Assembly: GCA_012845835.1 (NCBI GenBank)
Contig: JABAKD010000027.1
Location: 10,128,790-10,192,789, forward strand
Direction: 5' to 3'
Length of the DNA: 64,000 nt
Source: Undaria pinnatifida
Taxonomy: Eukaryota > Sar > Phaeophyceae > Laminariales > Alariaceae
How positions within the stretch are numbered: position 1 is the first letter of the stretch; each line of letters begins with the position of its first letter. Positions 10,051 through 22,200 of the stretch are shown here, one piece after another. The translations under genes were made by a program, and so were the position numbers. The notes below the pieces were generated by a model. The model did not search any database. It was given only the letters and a program-made list of their open reading frames with translations, and had not been told where the DNA came from.

Positions 10051-13000
10051 ATGTTGGGCACGACTACAGCAATAGTATATGTGCGAGCGAATCGATTGTG
10101 GTGTCTATATTGGTATTGATATCGATACCCCTCCCCCGCCAACTCCTGCCCCACCCCGACTCCTCGCCCCCGCCGCCTCCTGCTTCCGTTCTGTTTACTT
10201 CGCATATTCCTGACCCCTCCTCCCTCAACCCTTTCCCCCCAGTTCGTAACGACGCTCATGTTGAACACCGTGATAGGCGCCGTGATTTGGGTGCTGTTCG
10301 AGGTGAAGCGGAACAAGAAGAGCGTGTACGCCCCCCGGCCGTTGAAATTGCCTCACCGCGCTCCTCCCTCCCTGCTGTACGGGCCGCTGAAGTGGGTGTG
10401 GACAGTGGCGAAGATGCCGGGCCCCGAGACTTTGAGGCTTGCAGGTGAAACGGTTATTCATTTTTGTGTTTTGGCTTCATTTTCGTTGTTTTTTGTTTTT
10501 GAAATGTTCTTGTTGTTTCTCTTGTCGTGTTTTGTTCGGTGTTGCTCTTGGTGTGATTCGGTTTCTGAATCATTTTGGTTTTGTTCTGTTTTTCCCACGC
10601 TGTTGTTTAGGTAAACAGACTGCCGTACGACCCCCCTCCCACCCCCCTTTTTTCCGATACCACCGTGGCGTCGACGCCCTGCACTCGTACGCTACCCCCC
10701 CCCCCGCGCGCGCGCGCCTTCGGCCTCCGACATGTGTTTGCGGGTTTCATCCTCCGGCGGATGAGTAAAACGAATCTCAAGCTCACTACACTTCCGCGTG
10801 TGTGTCGTATGTCGTTCAACCTCGGCTGTCGAAAAACGGTGATGCCGTGGCAGCGCAAGCTGTCGCGGCCTCCAGGGGCTGTCGCTGCCTCGGCCTAAGT
10901 CTTCCATGGCCGCGGCAGCGCGTTACCGCCATGTGCAACTATGTGCCGTCGCCGTTGTCGTATTTTCGAATGCGCCCAGACGCGCTGTCTTGCCGAGGGT
11001 TGACCCTTCCCCCGCCCGCCCTTCAAAAAACTAAGTAACTCATTGGTCGCTGTCATCCATAAGCAAGAAAGTAGGCACGAGGTGCCAAAGTCCGTCTTAC
11101 GAGCGGTTCTTGGAAGGATGCAGTTCACCCTTCATGCGACTCGCCGAACACCTTACGACGCTTCGCGCTTGGTGCAAGCAATTTCTGCCTCGTTGGTGAA
11201 AACCCGACGTGCTCCGTCCCGGCATAGTAGGGATGCGACGGTCTATGGTCATACGACTACGGCCGTGCACAAACTGAGTACACCCCCCCCCCCCGCCCTT
11301 CCATTCGACCTCCAACGCGATACGGCTGACTCTTCCGCTGCCGTGGCCGCCGCTCCCGCTGTCGCCACCGTCGCCGTTGTCGGTACCGTACCCCGCGTGC
11401 GGCCGGGCGCGGTGGTGTTTTTGTCGGTTGCTGCAGGCATGGATGCCTACTGTCTGGTGCGGTTCAACTACCTCTGCCTCCGGATATGCACCTTCGCCTC
11501 CTTCTGGGGCATGCTCGTGCTAACCCCGGTCTACGCGCTGACCGGCTCGGACGGGGAGGGCATTTACTACCTCACCCTTGCCAATGTCTCGGAGGGGAGC
11601 AACGCGCTGGTGAGGGGATGGGAGGGGGGAGGGTATGGATAGGTGCGCGTAGGTATTGGCAGGTAATGGATGAGTGTAAGGAGGGACGGAAAGAGGGAGG
11701 GAGGGACGAGGGAAGGGATGGGGGAGGGGGTGAGGGATGGATGAGAGGTAAGGAGGGAGGGGGGGGATGAGGGGTGGGAGGGAGGAAGGGAAGGGGTGAG
11801 GGGGGGGGGGGCACGAGCGGGCGATTCCGTAGCGGAGAGGAAAATAAGGCAGAGAGGGAGCGAGGGAGAGAAGGGGCGGAGGAAGGTAGAGACAGAGCGA
11901 AAGAGAGTAGCAAACCCCGTCGTAAAACCTAACGCTAGCCCTAAAACCCTGTTCGCCACACCCAACCCAGACCCCAATTTCAACCCTAACCGCTATCTCA
12001 TACCCCCATCCGTGTCCCCAACTTGCTGATGTCTGCTTTCCGTTGTGCGTTCGAGACAGTGGGCGACTTTGGTGTTTGCCTACTTGTTTACCTGGCACGC
12101 CCTGCACGTGCTGAGGGGGGAGCACCAAGCGTTCGCCGAGATGAGGGAGGAATACCTCACCAAAGGAGACCCCGACTTCGCCACACAGACGCGGTACACC
12201 ACCAAGGTGGGTTTTGCCGGGTTGGTTTTATTGTGTATGTGCGTGTATGTCGGGAGGAGGAGAGCCTGCCTCACACAGAGAAATTTATGACGGGGGAGGT
12301 TGTGTTGTTTCTGCGTGGAGAGGGGAGGGGGGAGGGGAGTACCTGACCAAAAGAAACCCCGATGTCGCCACCCAGGCTCGGTATACCGCCAAGATATGTT
12401 TTGTTGGTGTGGTTTTTGCAGTGTATGTGCGTGTTTGTGGGGAGGGGGTACCTCAACCGAGGGGATATCGGTTACGCGATCTGGGGAATGCCGAGTTCGC
12501 GACGCTGACGTGATTCACCTCCAAGATGTTTTGTATTGGTTTTGGTTTGGTGTTGTACTTGCGTGTTTGGGGGGCGGGGGGAGAGTACCTTACTCGAGGG
12601 GTCCCATTTTTGGCACCCGGACCCATTACACCTGTAAGTTGGGTTGCTGGTTTTGGTTTGTGTTGTATGTGCATGCATTCTTGTGGGCGGGGGGGTGCTT
12701 ACCCGAAGAGACCCCCGCTTCGTGACCCAAACGCATTAACCTATTTCTAAGCCGTAAAATGATGGTAGTCTAACTCCAAGTGTTTTGCCCCCGTGTCGAG
12801 CGTGCGGTGCTAAAACGGTTAACAACAGCAGTAGCAACACCAACAGGGTGTTAGCGGGATAGCGAATAAGTTGGGTACAGGGAAACATGTGTGTTCATGG
12901 TAGTTGAAACCGACAAACGTCATAGTTCAAAGCCAACCCAACCCACGAAAAAGAGACGCTGGCTACGATTGAGATATCGCTTTAGGCTAATTTTTTTTCT

Positions 13001-16000
13001 GACTAACGGTAGGATGATGTACTCCTTAACCCAATATGGTCGGAAATGGGCCATTCTATTTTTGCAAAAAATCATGTGTCTGTGCCTAGTCCATGAGTCT
13101 TTCCATCGAGTTGCGTTTCCAGTTTACTGGAAAAAACATATTTGGGCTGAGGTATAGAGCTCTGCAAGTGAGGCGCCCCAGAAGAAAAAAAGAAAATGCT
13201 GTACCTGTACCGCCGTAGCATATATATATTAGAATAAAAAACAATGTAAAACCAACCCACGGAAATATTGTCTGCTAAAGCCTACTTTTTCGTGGATTGG
13301 GATGGCCTGGCGTTGCGGCGTTCGTCGGTTTCGGTATTATTTTTCATGTTTTCCTACCCAACCACGCTTGGTGTATATCGCAAACACCCTGATATTCGGG
13401 TCGTTGACATTTACCCCCCTCCCCACTGTTCGGGCTTCGTTGTGTAGCCGCTTCTTGAACCGGAACAAAACCACTTGGTTTTGGTGAGCCGCCTACACAG
13501 GTCAAGTAAAAAAACGTAAAGAGTGCCAGGTACAGTATAGATCAAATGAAATAAAATGTCTACAGCTTGCGGTTCGTGCATTACGACAAGGAAAATTTGA
13601 ATGAAAACCCTAAAACTTTCCCCTGACCCTATAGTCTATAACCCTGGCCACAACCCTTGGCCGACCTATGTGAAAGTTTTTGGGAAACAATCCGGCAAGA
13701 ACAGTGTTTTCGGGTGAGGGAAAACGCTGACTATATTATTGCTTCCTGCGTAATTTTTTCCGTGACCGTATTAAATATCATGCACTTGTTTGCGGGCCCG
13801 CATATACTGCTGGTGTAGGTGGAAAATGTCCCGGCCGAGCTGAGATCTTCGGTGGCCCTGGAGGCCTACTTTGAAGACTTGTTCCCCGGCCAAGTGCACA
13901 GGTATGTTCGCTCCCTCTTTGGTGTCTTTGTGGATAGGGAAGGAGGGAGGGAAGTGACTGTCGCTGTTAATAGAAGCTCGCGGTGGTTTATTGTTTGTTT
14001 CTGTCGCCACCTATGTGCGCTAGTGGAGTGCAGGTAATAATATCATGTGTACAGAGGGTACCCTGATTTAGAGATATGAGTCAGCAGGATTTCACGGCTA
14101 AAAACTAATCGGTAGGTACCGGTAGCCAACTAGGTGACTCTAGTCGACAAGTCGGCTGGCGAAACCAGCTGATGGTCAGCCGACTTGCCGACGTAAGTCA
14201 GGCGAGTGAAGCGGGCCAAATCAGCGTCCCCCGGCCGAGGGGGCCCCGCCAACCAAAAAAAGAACACACTCCCCATTAAACAATCCTTCCTACAAGTATG
14301 GAAACCCCATAAGTCGGGTAGTCGGCACCTTCCGAAGAACGACGGTCTATTAGTCCGACTAGTAACTATTTGGTGACTGAAGTCGTGCCGGCTCACAGCT
14401 CCACTGATTTAAGAGCACCCTGTGACCAGCCGAAACAAGCGCTCTTAACTAGACATGGCTCTTATCTATGGTGGGAAATATAGCGCTTCTTGTATAGGCG
14501 AGACGTGTTGATTTTACCGCTCTTGACCCCGTTGGAGTCCCAAAAAGTCTTCCTATACTAACTCCAAGTAAATTGTCCCCGAAAATGGGTTTCCAGCCGT
14601 AAAGAATGATCTTATCTTGCGCGCTCTTAAAGCGGGGTGTCAACTGTAAGGAGGTTTTCGGTCGGACGGCGCGGACTCCTGATGTTATTAAAAGAGCTAG
14701 GTAGACGGCCAGGTGGTGGCTGAGGCGGACAGGCAGGTAGACCGGTACAGAGAAACAGGCAAGGGGGGTAGGCAGACAGACAAGGCAAATAGACACGCAG
14801 AGGCAGGCCAAGATATGACAGAAAGCGCCGGGCGGGATGGAGATATTTTCAGTGATTATCAAGAATCCCGCTGAGGCTGTAGCTCAATTTGTTTTTTTTT
14901 TTTTTCTTACTCTTGTTCTTACTCTTTCACTTGTTCTTGTTCTTGTTCTTGTTCTCGTTCTTGTTCCTGTTCTTGTTCCTGATTTTTCTTGCTGCCGTTC
15001 CTGTTTTTTTCTTGTTTTTGTTCTTATTTCTGTTGTGCTGTTATTCTTTTTGCTGTTCTTGATCTAAAAAGCTTTATCTTGATGGGAAAACCTTGGTATT
15101 GATCGTCACGTTTGTTCGTATTCTTGTTATGCTTTTCATAGTCTCGCCTTTCCCCCATCGCTCCCGACGGCCTCTTTTTGGCGGCCTCTTCATCGTCGGC
15201 GTTGTGTTGTCGGGGTATGGGGTGCTGTCCTTGCTCTTCATTCTTGTTCTTGTTCTCAACCTCGATTATGTTATTTTCGTTTTTCCCCCCTCCTCTTGTA
15301 CGCTCTGCCTTGCTTGTTTGCGTCGTCACGTGTTGCTGTTCGGCGCGGTATCATCGCGGTAACACGCTCTGGGGGTATCGTTGTCCTCCGACACTTGCAG
15401 CGCGGTGATGTGCTTGAACATGCCCGACCTGGAGAGGAAGGTGGAAAAGAGAGAAATAATCGCAGACAAGCTGGAGAAAACCCGAGCAATTGAACTCGCC
15501 AAGGGTGCACCGATATATCACAGGTATGATGGGTAAGGGTGTGGAGGGGGGGGCGGAGTTCCTAGGGGCGTTGAAGGGGGGGGGGGGGGAGGAGGGGGTT
15601 TACTCTTAGCATGCGTGGCCGGGGGGGGGGGGGTAACCCCCCGCCCTCCTCGATCTCGCGAAGGGGGCACCGATTTATCACAAGCATGAGCGAGGTTATT
15701 CAGGAGGGAAAAGAGTTCCTATGGCCGTGGAAGGGGGCGGGGGCTGGGGGGGGTAAACCCGCTACTCGTCTGTGGGACACCGATTTTATCGCAGGTGTGA
15801 GGGTCAAGGATGTGGAGTGAAGATGTCGGTTGACGGCACTGTTGCCGCTTGACGGACAGCCGCCCTGCACTAAAACTAGTATATTACCTGGTACGTCTAA
15901 CGAGGCAGGTGTTCGGGCGGGGAGGGGAGGAGGGGGGCTCTTGTTATTGTTTTTTCCGCCGCTTGTGTCGAACCTGGGATAAGGTCTTAAGTACGCACAG

Positions 16001-19000
16001 CCGTCACCGCGCCCTTGCTTGTTGTGATTGGGCGGGGTTCGGCGATTCCCTTGCGACTGCTGGGAGAGGAACCCCAACTTCGAATAACTGGTTGATGACC
16101 CACACGAACCCCTGCTCACTTCCTTCATTCTAAGTAATATCCCAAAATGTTCCTACAATGCCCAAGAATTTTCCCAGGCGGTCGGGATTAGGGATAGGGT
16201 TGAATGCAGGGTATGTATGTCTCCACCCCAACCATCATGCATATCTTGGCCAAGGTACATATACAGCCCTCCTCGTGACGTTGCTTGCCGTGATTGGTCA
16301 GGGTTCGGTGATTCCCTTGCGACTGGGTAGGGAATTCCGACTTGGACAGAATAATTCCCCACCTAAAGTATAAATACCAACACTTACCATTATAGAGGAC
16401 AAAAAATAGGACACCTCCCAATAAAAACTCACCCATATAGTATATTACGAGTACCAACAACGCAGCGTGCAAAGATGAGTATTGACCTGAAATTCGTCGA
16501 ACTCACGGCTGACGTCCTTGAAAATTTTTTATAAAATGGTTGGTGGTCCTCACTACCTCCCCATCACTAGTTGCTTCCGAGAATTTCCCCCGAAAAATAC
16601 TGAAAATTTCCAGAAAATTCCCGGGCCTTCGGAGTTAAGGGGTAGAATTTAAGGCCAAATACATAACGTTGCAAGAGCGACCTTTTTGTCGAAGGTAGAC
16701 CAAGGTCTATACACAGCCCTCCCTCCCTCCCTTCTCGTGCTCTTGCTCGTTGTGATTGGTCAGTGTTCGCCGATTTCCTTGCGACTGGTGGGGGCGGAGG
16801 TCCGACTTTGACAAAATGGCAGATGATCCTCACTAACTCCTTGTCAATTATTCATTCCGAGAAAATCCCAAAGCTTTCCCCGGAACTGTCCCAGAAGTTT
16901 CCCTGAAACTTACCCAGAAATTTCCCCGAAACTTTCCCAGGCGGTCGGTTAAGGGTTTGAGTTTATAGTCAACTTAACTCCGGAGTATGTACTATTGCAA
17001 CCACCACCATTTCGTCGAAGACGGACCAAGGGCTATTTTACACAACCCTCCTTCCCCCCCTCCCCGTGCCTTTGCTGGTCGTGATTTTCCAGGGTTCGAC
17101 GATTTCCGTGCGACTGCTGGGGGAGGAATTCCGACCTGACCCAGGCGGACTACCTTGCCGACGAGCTGGCAAAACTCAACCAAGAGGTACGATTAGCTAG
17201 CGCGGTGAGATTGTGTGATAAGGCTCGGGGCTGGGGTTTGACGTTTGGGTTATCCCACGCTAGAGGGTTGCAACATAAGTTTTTTTTAGTTCCTAACTAT
17301 GAGGAGCCCAATATCTCGCCAGAAACATGCCTGCGTTCGCGCAAACCCGACCAACATTTCAATCTACGCGCTAATCCTAATACGATATATACTCGCATAA
17401 TTATCGTACTGACCGGTAGTTCCACGGTTGAGGAGCCCAACCGCTCAGATCGGTCAGAAACGCTTGGCCGTAGTTGTAAGAAGTGTAACCCTGCCGTGGA
17501 ATGACTCGTTCTGTTGTGGATTTGGGTGTAGGGCTTGAGTCTGTGTTTTGGGGTTGATGTTGGGGGTTGTGGTTTGTGGTTGGGCTTGGGCTTGGGCTTG
17601 GGCTTGGGCTTGGGCTTGGGCTTGGGCTTGGGCTTGGGCTTGGGCTTGGGCTTGTGGCTGGGATTGTGGCTTGGGTTGGGGGTTGTGGTTGTAGTTGTTG
17701 GCTGTGGTTTGGGATTGGGCCTTGTGATTGGAGATGGGGTTGCCAGTGGCTGGGTTGCGGTTCGGGTTGTGTTTGTGCTTGCGGTCGTAGATGCGCTTTT
17801 GATTGGGGTTGTAGTTGTGACCGCGAGGAGAGGTATACCAAGGTACTTCGTTTGTCGTGGTTTGCCTCGTGTCGTGTTTTGTGCTTGCGGTCGTGGGTGC
17901 GCTTTTCTTAAAGGGATTGTGATGGTGATAGGAGAGGTATACCAAGGTACTTCGTTTACCTGTGATTGTGTCAGGTTCTCTCGCTCAAATCGCGCGCGCG
18001 ACGACGATGATTGCGATTGATGATTGTTGGGGTTATGGGTATTTTTATCGTGATTTTTCATGGGGAGGATCATGGTGGCGATGATTATTGTGATTTTGTG
18101 GAAAATGATATCGATGTTTGAGGTCGTGGTGGTTTTGGTGATGGTGATGATGATGATGAGGATGATTCGATGCGGTCCGACGACCATCAATCCGGACAGG
18201 AGAGCCGTTCCGGTGGTGGCTTGCGCTTATCGCGCTCGGCTTTACTTCTAGGAAACGAGGCAGTCTCCACACGCTCATGTGGGCTCGGGGGAGGAAACGC
18301 AGTGAACCAAGAAACCGCTTGCTTTTTCCCGCGACTCTGCAGGTAGCCCTAGATCCCGCCCACCCCCTAACTTTGCGCAGCGCGTCCGACGTTCAAGGGC
18401 AGCGTGCCGGCGTTTCCAACGGTTTTGTTTTGTATCGATTCTTGGCGCGCGCCGTCGCCCTGCCCCCTCCGCCGGACACCGTCCCAAACCCCTTTCCAGA
18501 TCGATAAGGAACAAAAGGCGTTTCTCCGCGCGGCGCAGCGGCTGAACTCAATGGACGACCGCCTCATCAACGCGGTCGGTGGTGGCGGTGGTGACGGCGA
18601 TGGCGGTAGCGGTGATGGTGACTCTGGGCGGGAGGGCGGCGGGTACGAGGAGAAAGAGGGAGGCGCTGTACCGTCGGTGGGTGTCCCCCCCGTCCGCCCG
18701 CCCCTAACGCCCTCACCAACCCACCCACCCACCCACCCGCCCACCTTCCCATGTACCCTGTGTGTTGTACTCGCTCTTCGTCCACCCGCCAACCCGCCCG
18801 CCCGCCGCCGGGGGGCGGCTACCATCGTGCGTTTAGTTTAGTTAGTTTTGCGCTTTGGCCTTGGTTTGTGTTGATGAGTACGGTGTGCTTGGCTTGGGTT
18901 GGATGGATCGAATCGGACTGGGATGAGCTGGATTGAGATGGATAGGCTGTCGGTCGGTCTGTCTGTCTGTTTGTCTGTCTATCTGTCTGTGTCTGTCTCT

Positions 19001-19114
19001 CTGTCTCTCTGTCTGTCGGTCCGTCCGTCGTTCGATCGGTCGGTCGGTATGTCTGTCGGTCGGTCGGTTGGTCTGTCCGTCGGTCAGTCGGTCGGTCGAT
19101 CGGTCGGTTGGTCA

Positions 19115-19146
<32 letters not shown>

Positions 19147-19153
19147 ATCTGCC

Positions 19154-19185
<32 letters not shown>

Positions 19186-19195
19186 TGTCTGTCTG

Positions 19196-19267
<72 letters not shown>

Positions 19268-22200
19268 GCCTGCCTGCTTGCTTGTGCTTTGCTGTCTAGC
19301 TGGCTGACTGGGTGTTGTCTGGCTGAAGAAAGGGGGGGGGGGGGGGTGTTATTATTGAGGGGAGGGAGGGGGTATCGAGGTGGAGCGAGTCCGCCACGCC
19401 TATTCACACGCTTCTCCCCCTTTTGCGCAGTTCAACTCAACGCATCTCAAGAAACGCCACGCATTTTTCCCTTCCCCCTTCCCCCCTTTTTTCGCGATAC
19501 TTAACACAACGCAAACAAACGATTTGTCTCCCGCTCGCCATACACCCTTATCAATATGCTACTACAGCCCCGAGGCGGCTTGTTCGGGAGGCTGGAGGTG
19601 CTGATGAAGGGCAAGTCGAAGATGGGGTCGAAGTGGGCGATGGGGGAGGAGGAGGATGTCAGCGACGAAGCGGGCGGTGAGGGTTGTACGCGTGCTACGA
19701 TAGGGGGTTGCAATTTTTTCTCGGGGCGTTTCTGCGGGTGGGGTCGCTTCTCCTCCCTCCCCACCCTCTCCCCCCACCCCCTCATTATCACACATTACTT
19801 TTGTTTTGTTTTGTTCTGTTTTCTGGTCCCTTTGTGCATGACACTTCTTTTTTTTTGCTTCTTTCCTACTTTTTTTCCTTTGCTTTGTGTTTCCCCACCC
19901 GGCATACTACCCGTATGTTTCGCGACCGAAGGTTCTCCCAGTGGCGCAGGCGGTGGTGGGGACGGAATAGGCATCGAGGAGGAGCTGGAAGCCAGGAGAA
20001 CCGGCGTTAGGCTTCAGCCCGGACCTCGCCCAGGGCCTTCGGCCGCAATCGAAAGCGGCGACAGCAGCAGGGGGGTGGCGGGGCTGATAGAATCGGCTCC
20101 GGATATAGCTAAGGTGTGGATAGGGTGGGATGGGGAACGGTAGGAAGCTACGGTAAGGTTAAGATAGGGCAGAGACTGCAGGGTAGGATACGGCGGTTGT
20201 AGTTGTTTGTGTGTGATGTGTGGGTTTTTGTACTGTGTGCTGTGCGTGTTTTTGATGTGCGTGTTGTGTGTGAGTCCATGATTTGTGTGTGTTCTGTGAG
20301 CATGTAGTATGTTTGAGTTTGTCCTTGTTTTGTGGTTTATGTGTGTTGGTCTTTTTCCACCCGAATCCCTCATAGCCCCACCTCGTTCACCCCCCTTCCC
20401 CCCCACCTCACGGCGCTTGGCCTAAGCACTGCCTGTCTGATACCTGAAAATCCAATGTGCTTCTTTCCCGCATTGTAGGCGTGCGAGAGTCTATGGTCAC
20501 AAGGACTCCATGTATGATATGAGTACACCACCATCCTCTCTGCCACGCTTCACCCAACCCCCTAACCCGTGCCATTGTAGGACGCGTTGTCTTCAATCAC
20601 CTTCGTCGGCACGACGGCGCTCCACACGACGAGGCGGGTGGCCCGCGGGGTGCTATACCTGACGTTGGGGCAGCTTATGAGTACCACCGGATTTGTGACC
20701 TTCCGCCACATGTCCTCGTGCGCAGCCGCTCGGCAGGTAAAAGTCATGGGGATATTTCCGTCTGGAAAATATCAGTATTTGGTGTATAAGTGGACCATTC
20801 CTGGTGTGTTTCGGTTATGTGGAATGTTGGCTATAGAAATATCGGAGTATAGTATATAGTGAGTGAGTTGTTTGGATCGGGGGATGTGCGGGCATATGCT
20901 TACGTGCAGCAGATGATGATGGGTTCTAAAAAAAATGAAATTGTTCCACATGCGTCAGCTGTAAGTTTGAAAAAGAGGGCCGACACTTTTGTTTGACAGC
21001 TGCGTGATACAACACCGGCCGCTCGTTTTTTTATAGATTTCCAATACCGTTTTGAAAGTAGATGACTCCTGTGTACGTTGTCAGGGTGACCATCAACAAC
21101 GACAATCATTTTTTTTTTCATCTGTCGTCCATGGTACGAAATCAACGCATGGACATGGAGCAGATGGTTCGTGTCCGTCTTCGTCGGCAACAGAGGCATG
21201 AACTCGGATGGCGCATGGTCGGTTGTTGTCGTCGAACAACCCGGCCGTTTTCGGGTAGGGGGCTGTAATCATCGGGCACCGTTTGGGGGTTGATCAGCCA
21301 AAATCGGGTTTACCCGGCGGAAATGTGGCCATCGTCGGATGGTGGCAGGCGTTGGACACTGAGACGGCGTCCTGGGGTCGTTGCAATAGTTCAAATAGAA
21401 CCGTACTCGATTTCAGCCACGAATGCACCGGGTATATTCGCTTTTGGCCACTTGGCTAATGATAAAAATTTGCGATTGGTTTCGAGGCCTCGTACATACA
21501 ACTATGGAAAACTGAAAATTTGAATAATTTGAAAAATTGAACAAATTGAAGTTAAAATATAACTTAAAATATCCCTCCCGCCCCGCCCCAACGACCCCCT
21601 TTTTTTGTCCTCGCCGAGGGTTTGGACGCGCTCGGTGCCTCCCCTCCCCCCCAACATGACCCCCTAACCTCCCCCCCCCCCTCCCTCCCCCTCCTCGTTC
21701 CGCCCTTTTCCCCGGCTTTTTTTGTTTTTTGTGTTATTGTCGTGGTCTCGGTCTTTTGCTGTGCTTGTAAAGGTCCTGCTTGCGCCTAGGCCTGACTGGT
21801 GCGACTGCGAGACTGCGCCCGATCCCCGGGACGTGGTTTGGCGCAACATTGCGGTGCCTCAGGCTCAGGTATGGCTTGCGGGAACCGTTTTAGGAGGAGG
21901 CGTTGTCGAGGGGGGGGTAGTAGTTGAGGGTTGCGTATTGTTGAGAGGCGGACAAGAAGACAGACTGGCTGACAGACAGACAGACACACAGACACACAGA
22001 CAGACAAAGCAGGCAGAAGAGACAAGAATACCGGGTTCAGCTTGAAGTGCACCCGTTTTGTTTCCGCAAAAAAAATAATCGACTTCAATTTCGAGTAACC
22101 TTGTACAATTTCACAGTGAGCCTTTCGGTTGGTGTCGAAGAGAAAACTATATATCCGACAGATCGACAAGCGGGGGGGGGGGTCAATCACCCCCACGCAA

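Larger units (their letters stand above)
13819..20736 (+). other. Cytosolic (PHM7_cyt-like) region of the OSCA-like channel
   Basis: Seven exons encode the large intracellular loop between the second and third family helices. 13819-13901 gives VENVPAELRSSVALEAYFED, the usual start of this region. 15401-15523 gives SAVMCLNMPDLERKVEKRE, a charged helix. 17093-17186 adds ADYLADELAKLNQE, joined directly to IDKEQKAFLRAAQ from 18500-18676. 20581-20736 ends STTGFVTFRHMSSCAAARQ, the conserved RRM-like strand. Between these lies an unusually long insertion: a Gly/Asp-rich stretch from about 18578 and the acidic and Gly/Pro-rich exons 19568-19676 and 19932-20113, together over 120 residues with no resemblance to the family. 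They are kept because phases and splice sites close the frame; their exact borders are less sure. Confidence 0.75.

Noticed and set aside
11520-12128. 202-codon minus frame rich in Pro/Ser
   Set aside because: Complement of a G-rich intron and of real channel exons; no domain.
17297-18190. 297-codon minus-strand frame rich in K-P and T/N
   Set aside because: Open because of the GGCTTG array and A/T-poor sense composition; lies in a channel intron, with no domain.
18899-19504. 201-codon plus frame with S-V-C-L repeats
   Set aside because: Product of the GTCT array inside an intron.
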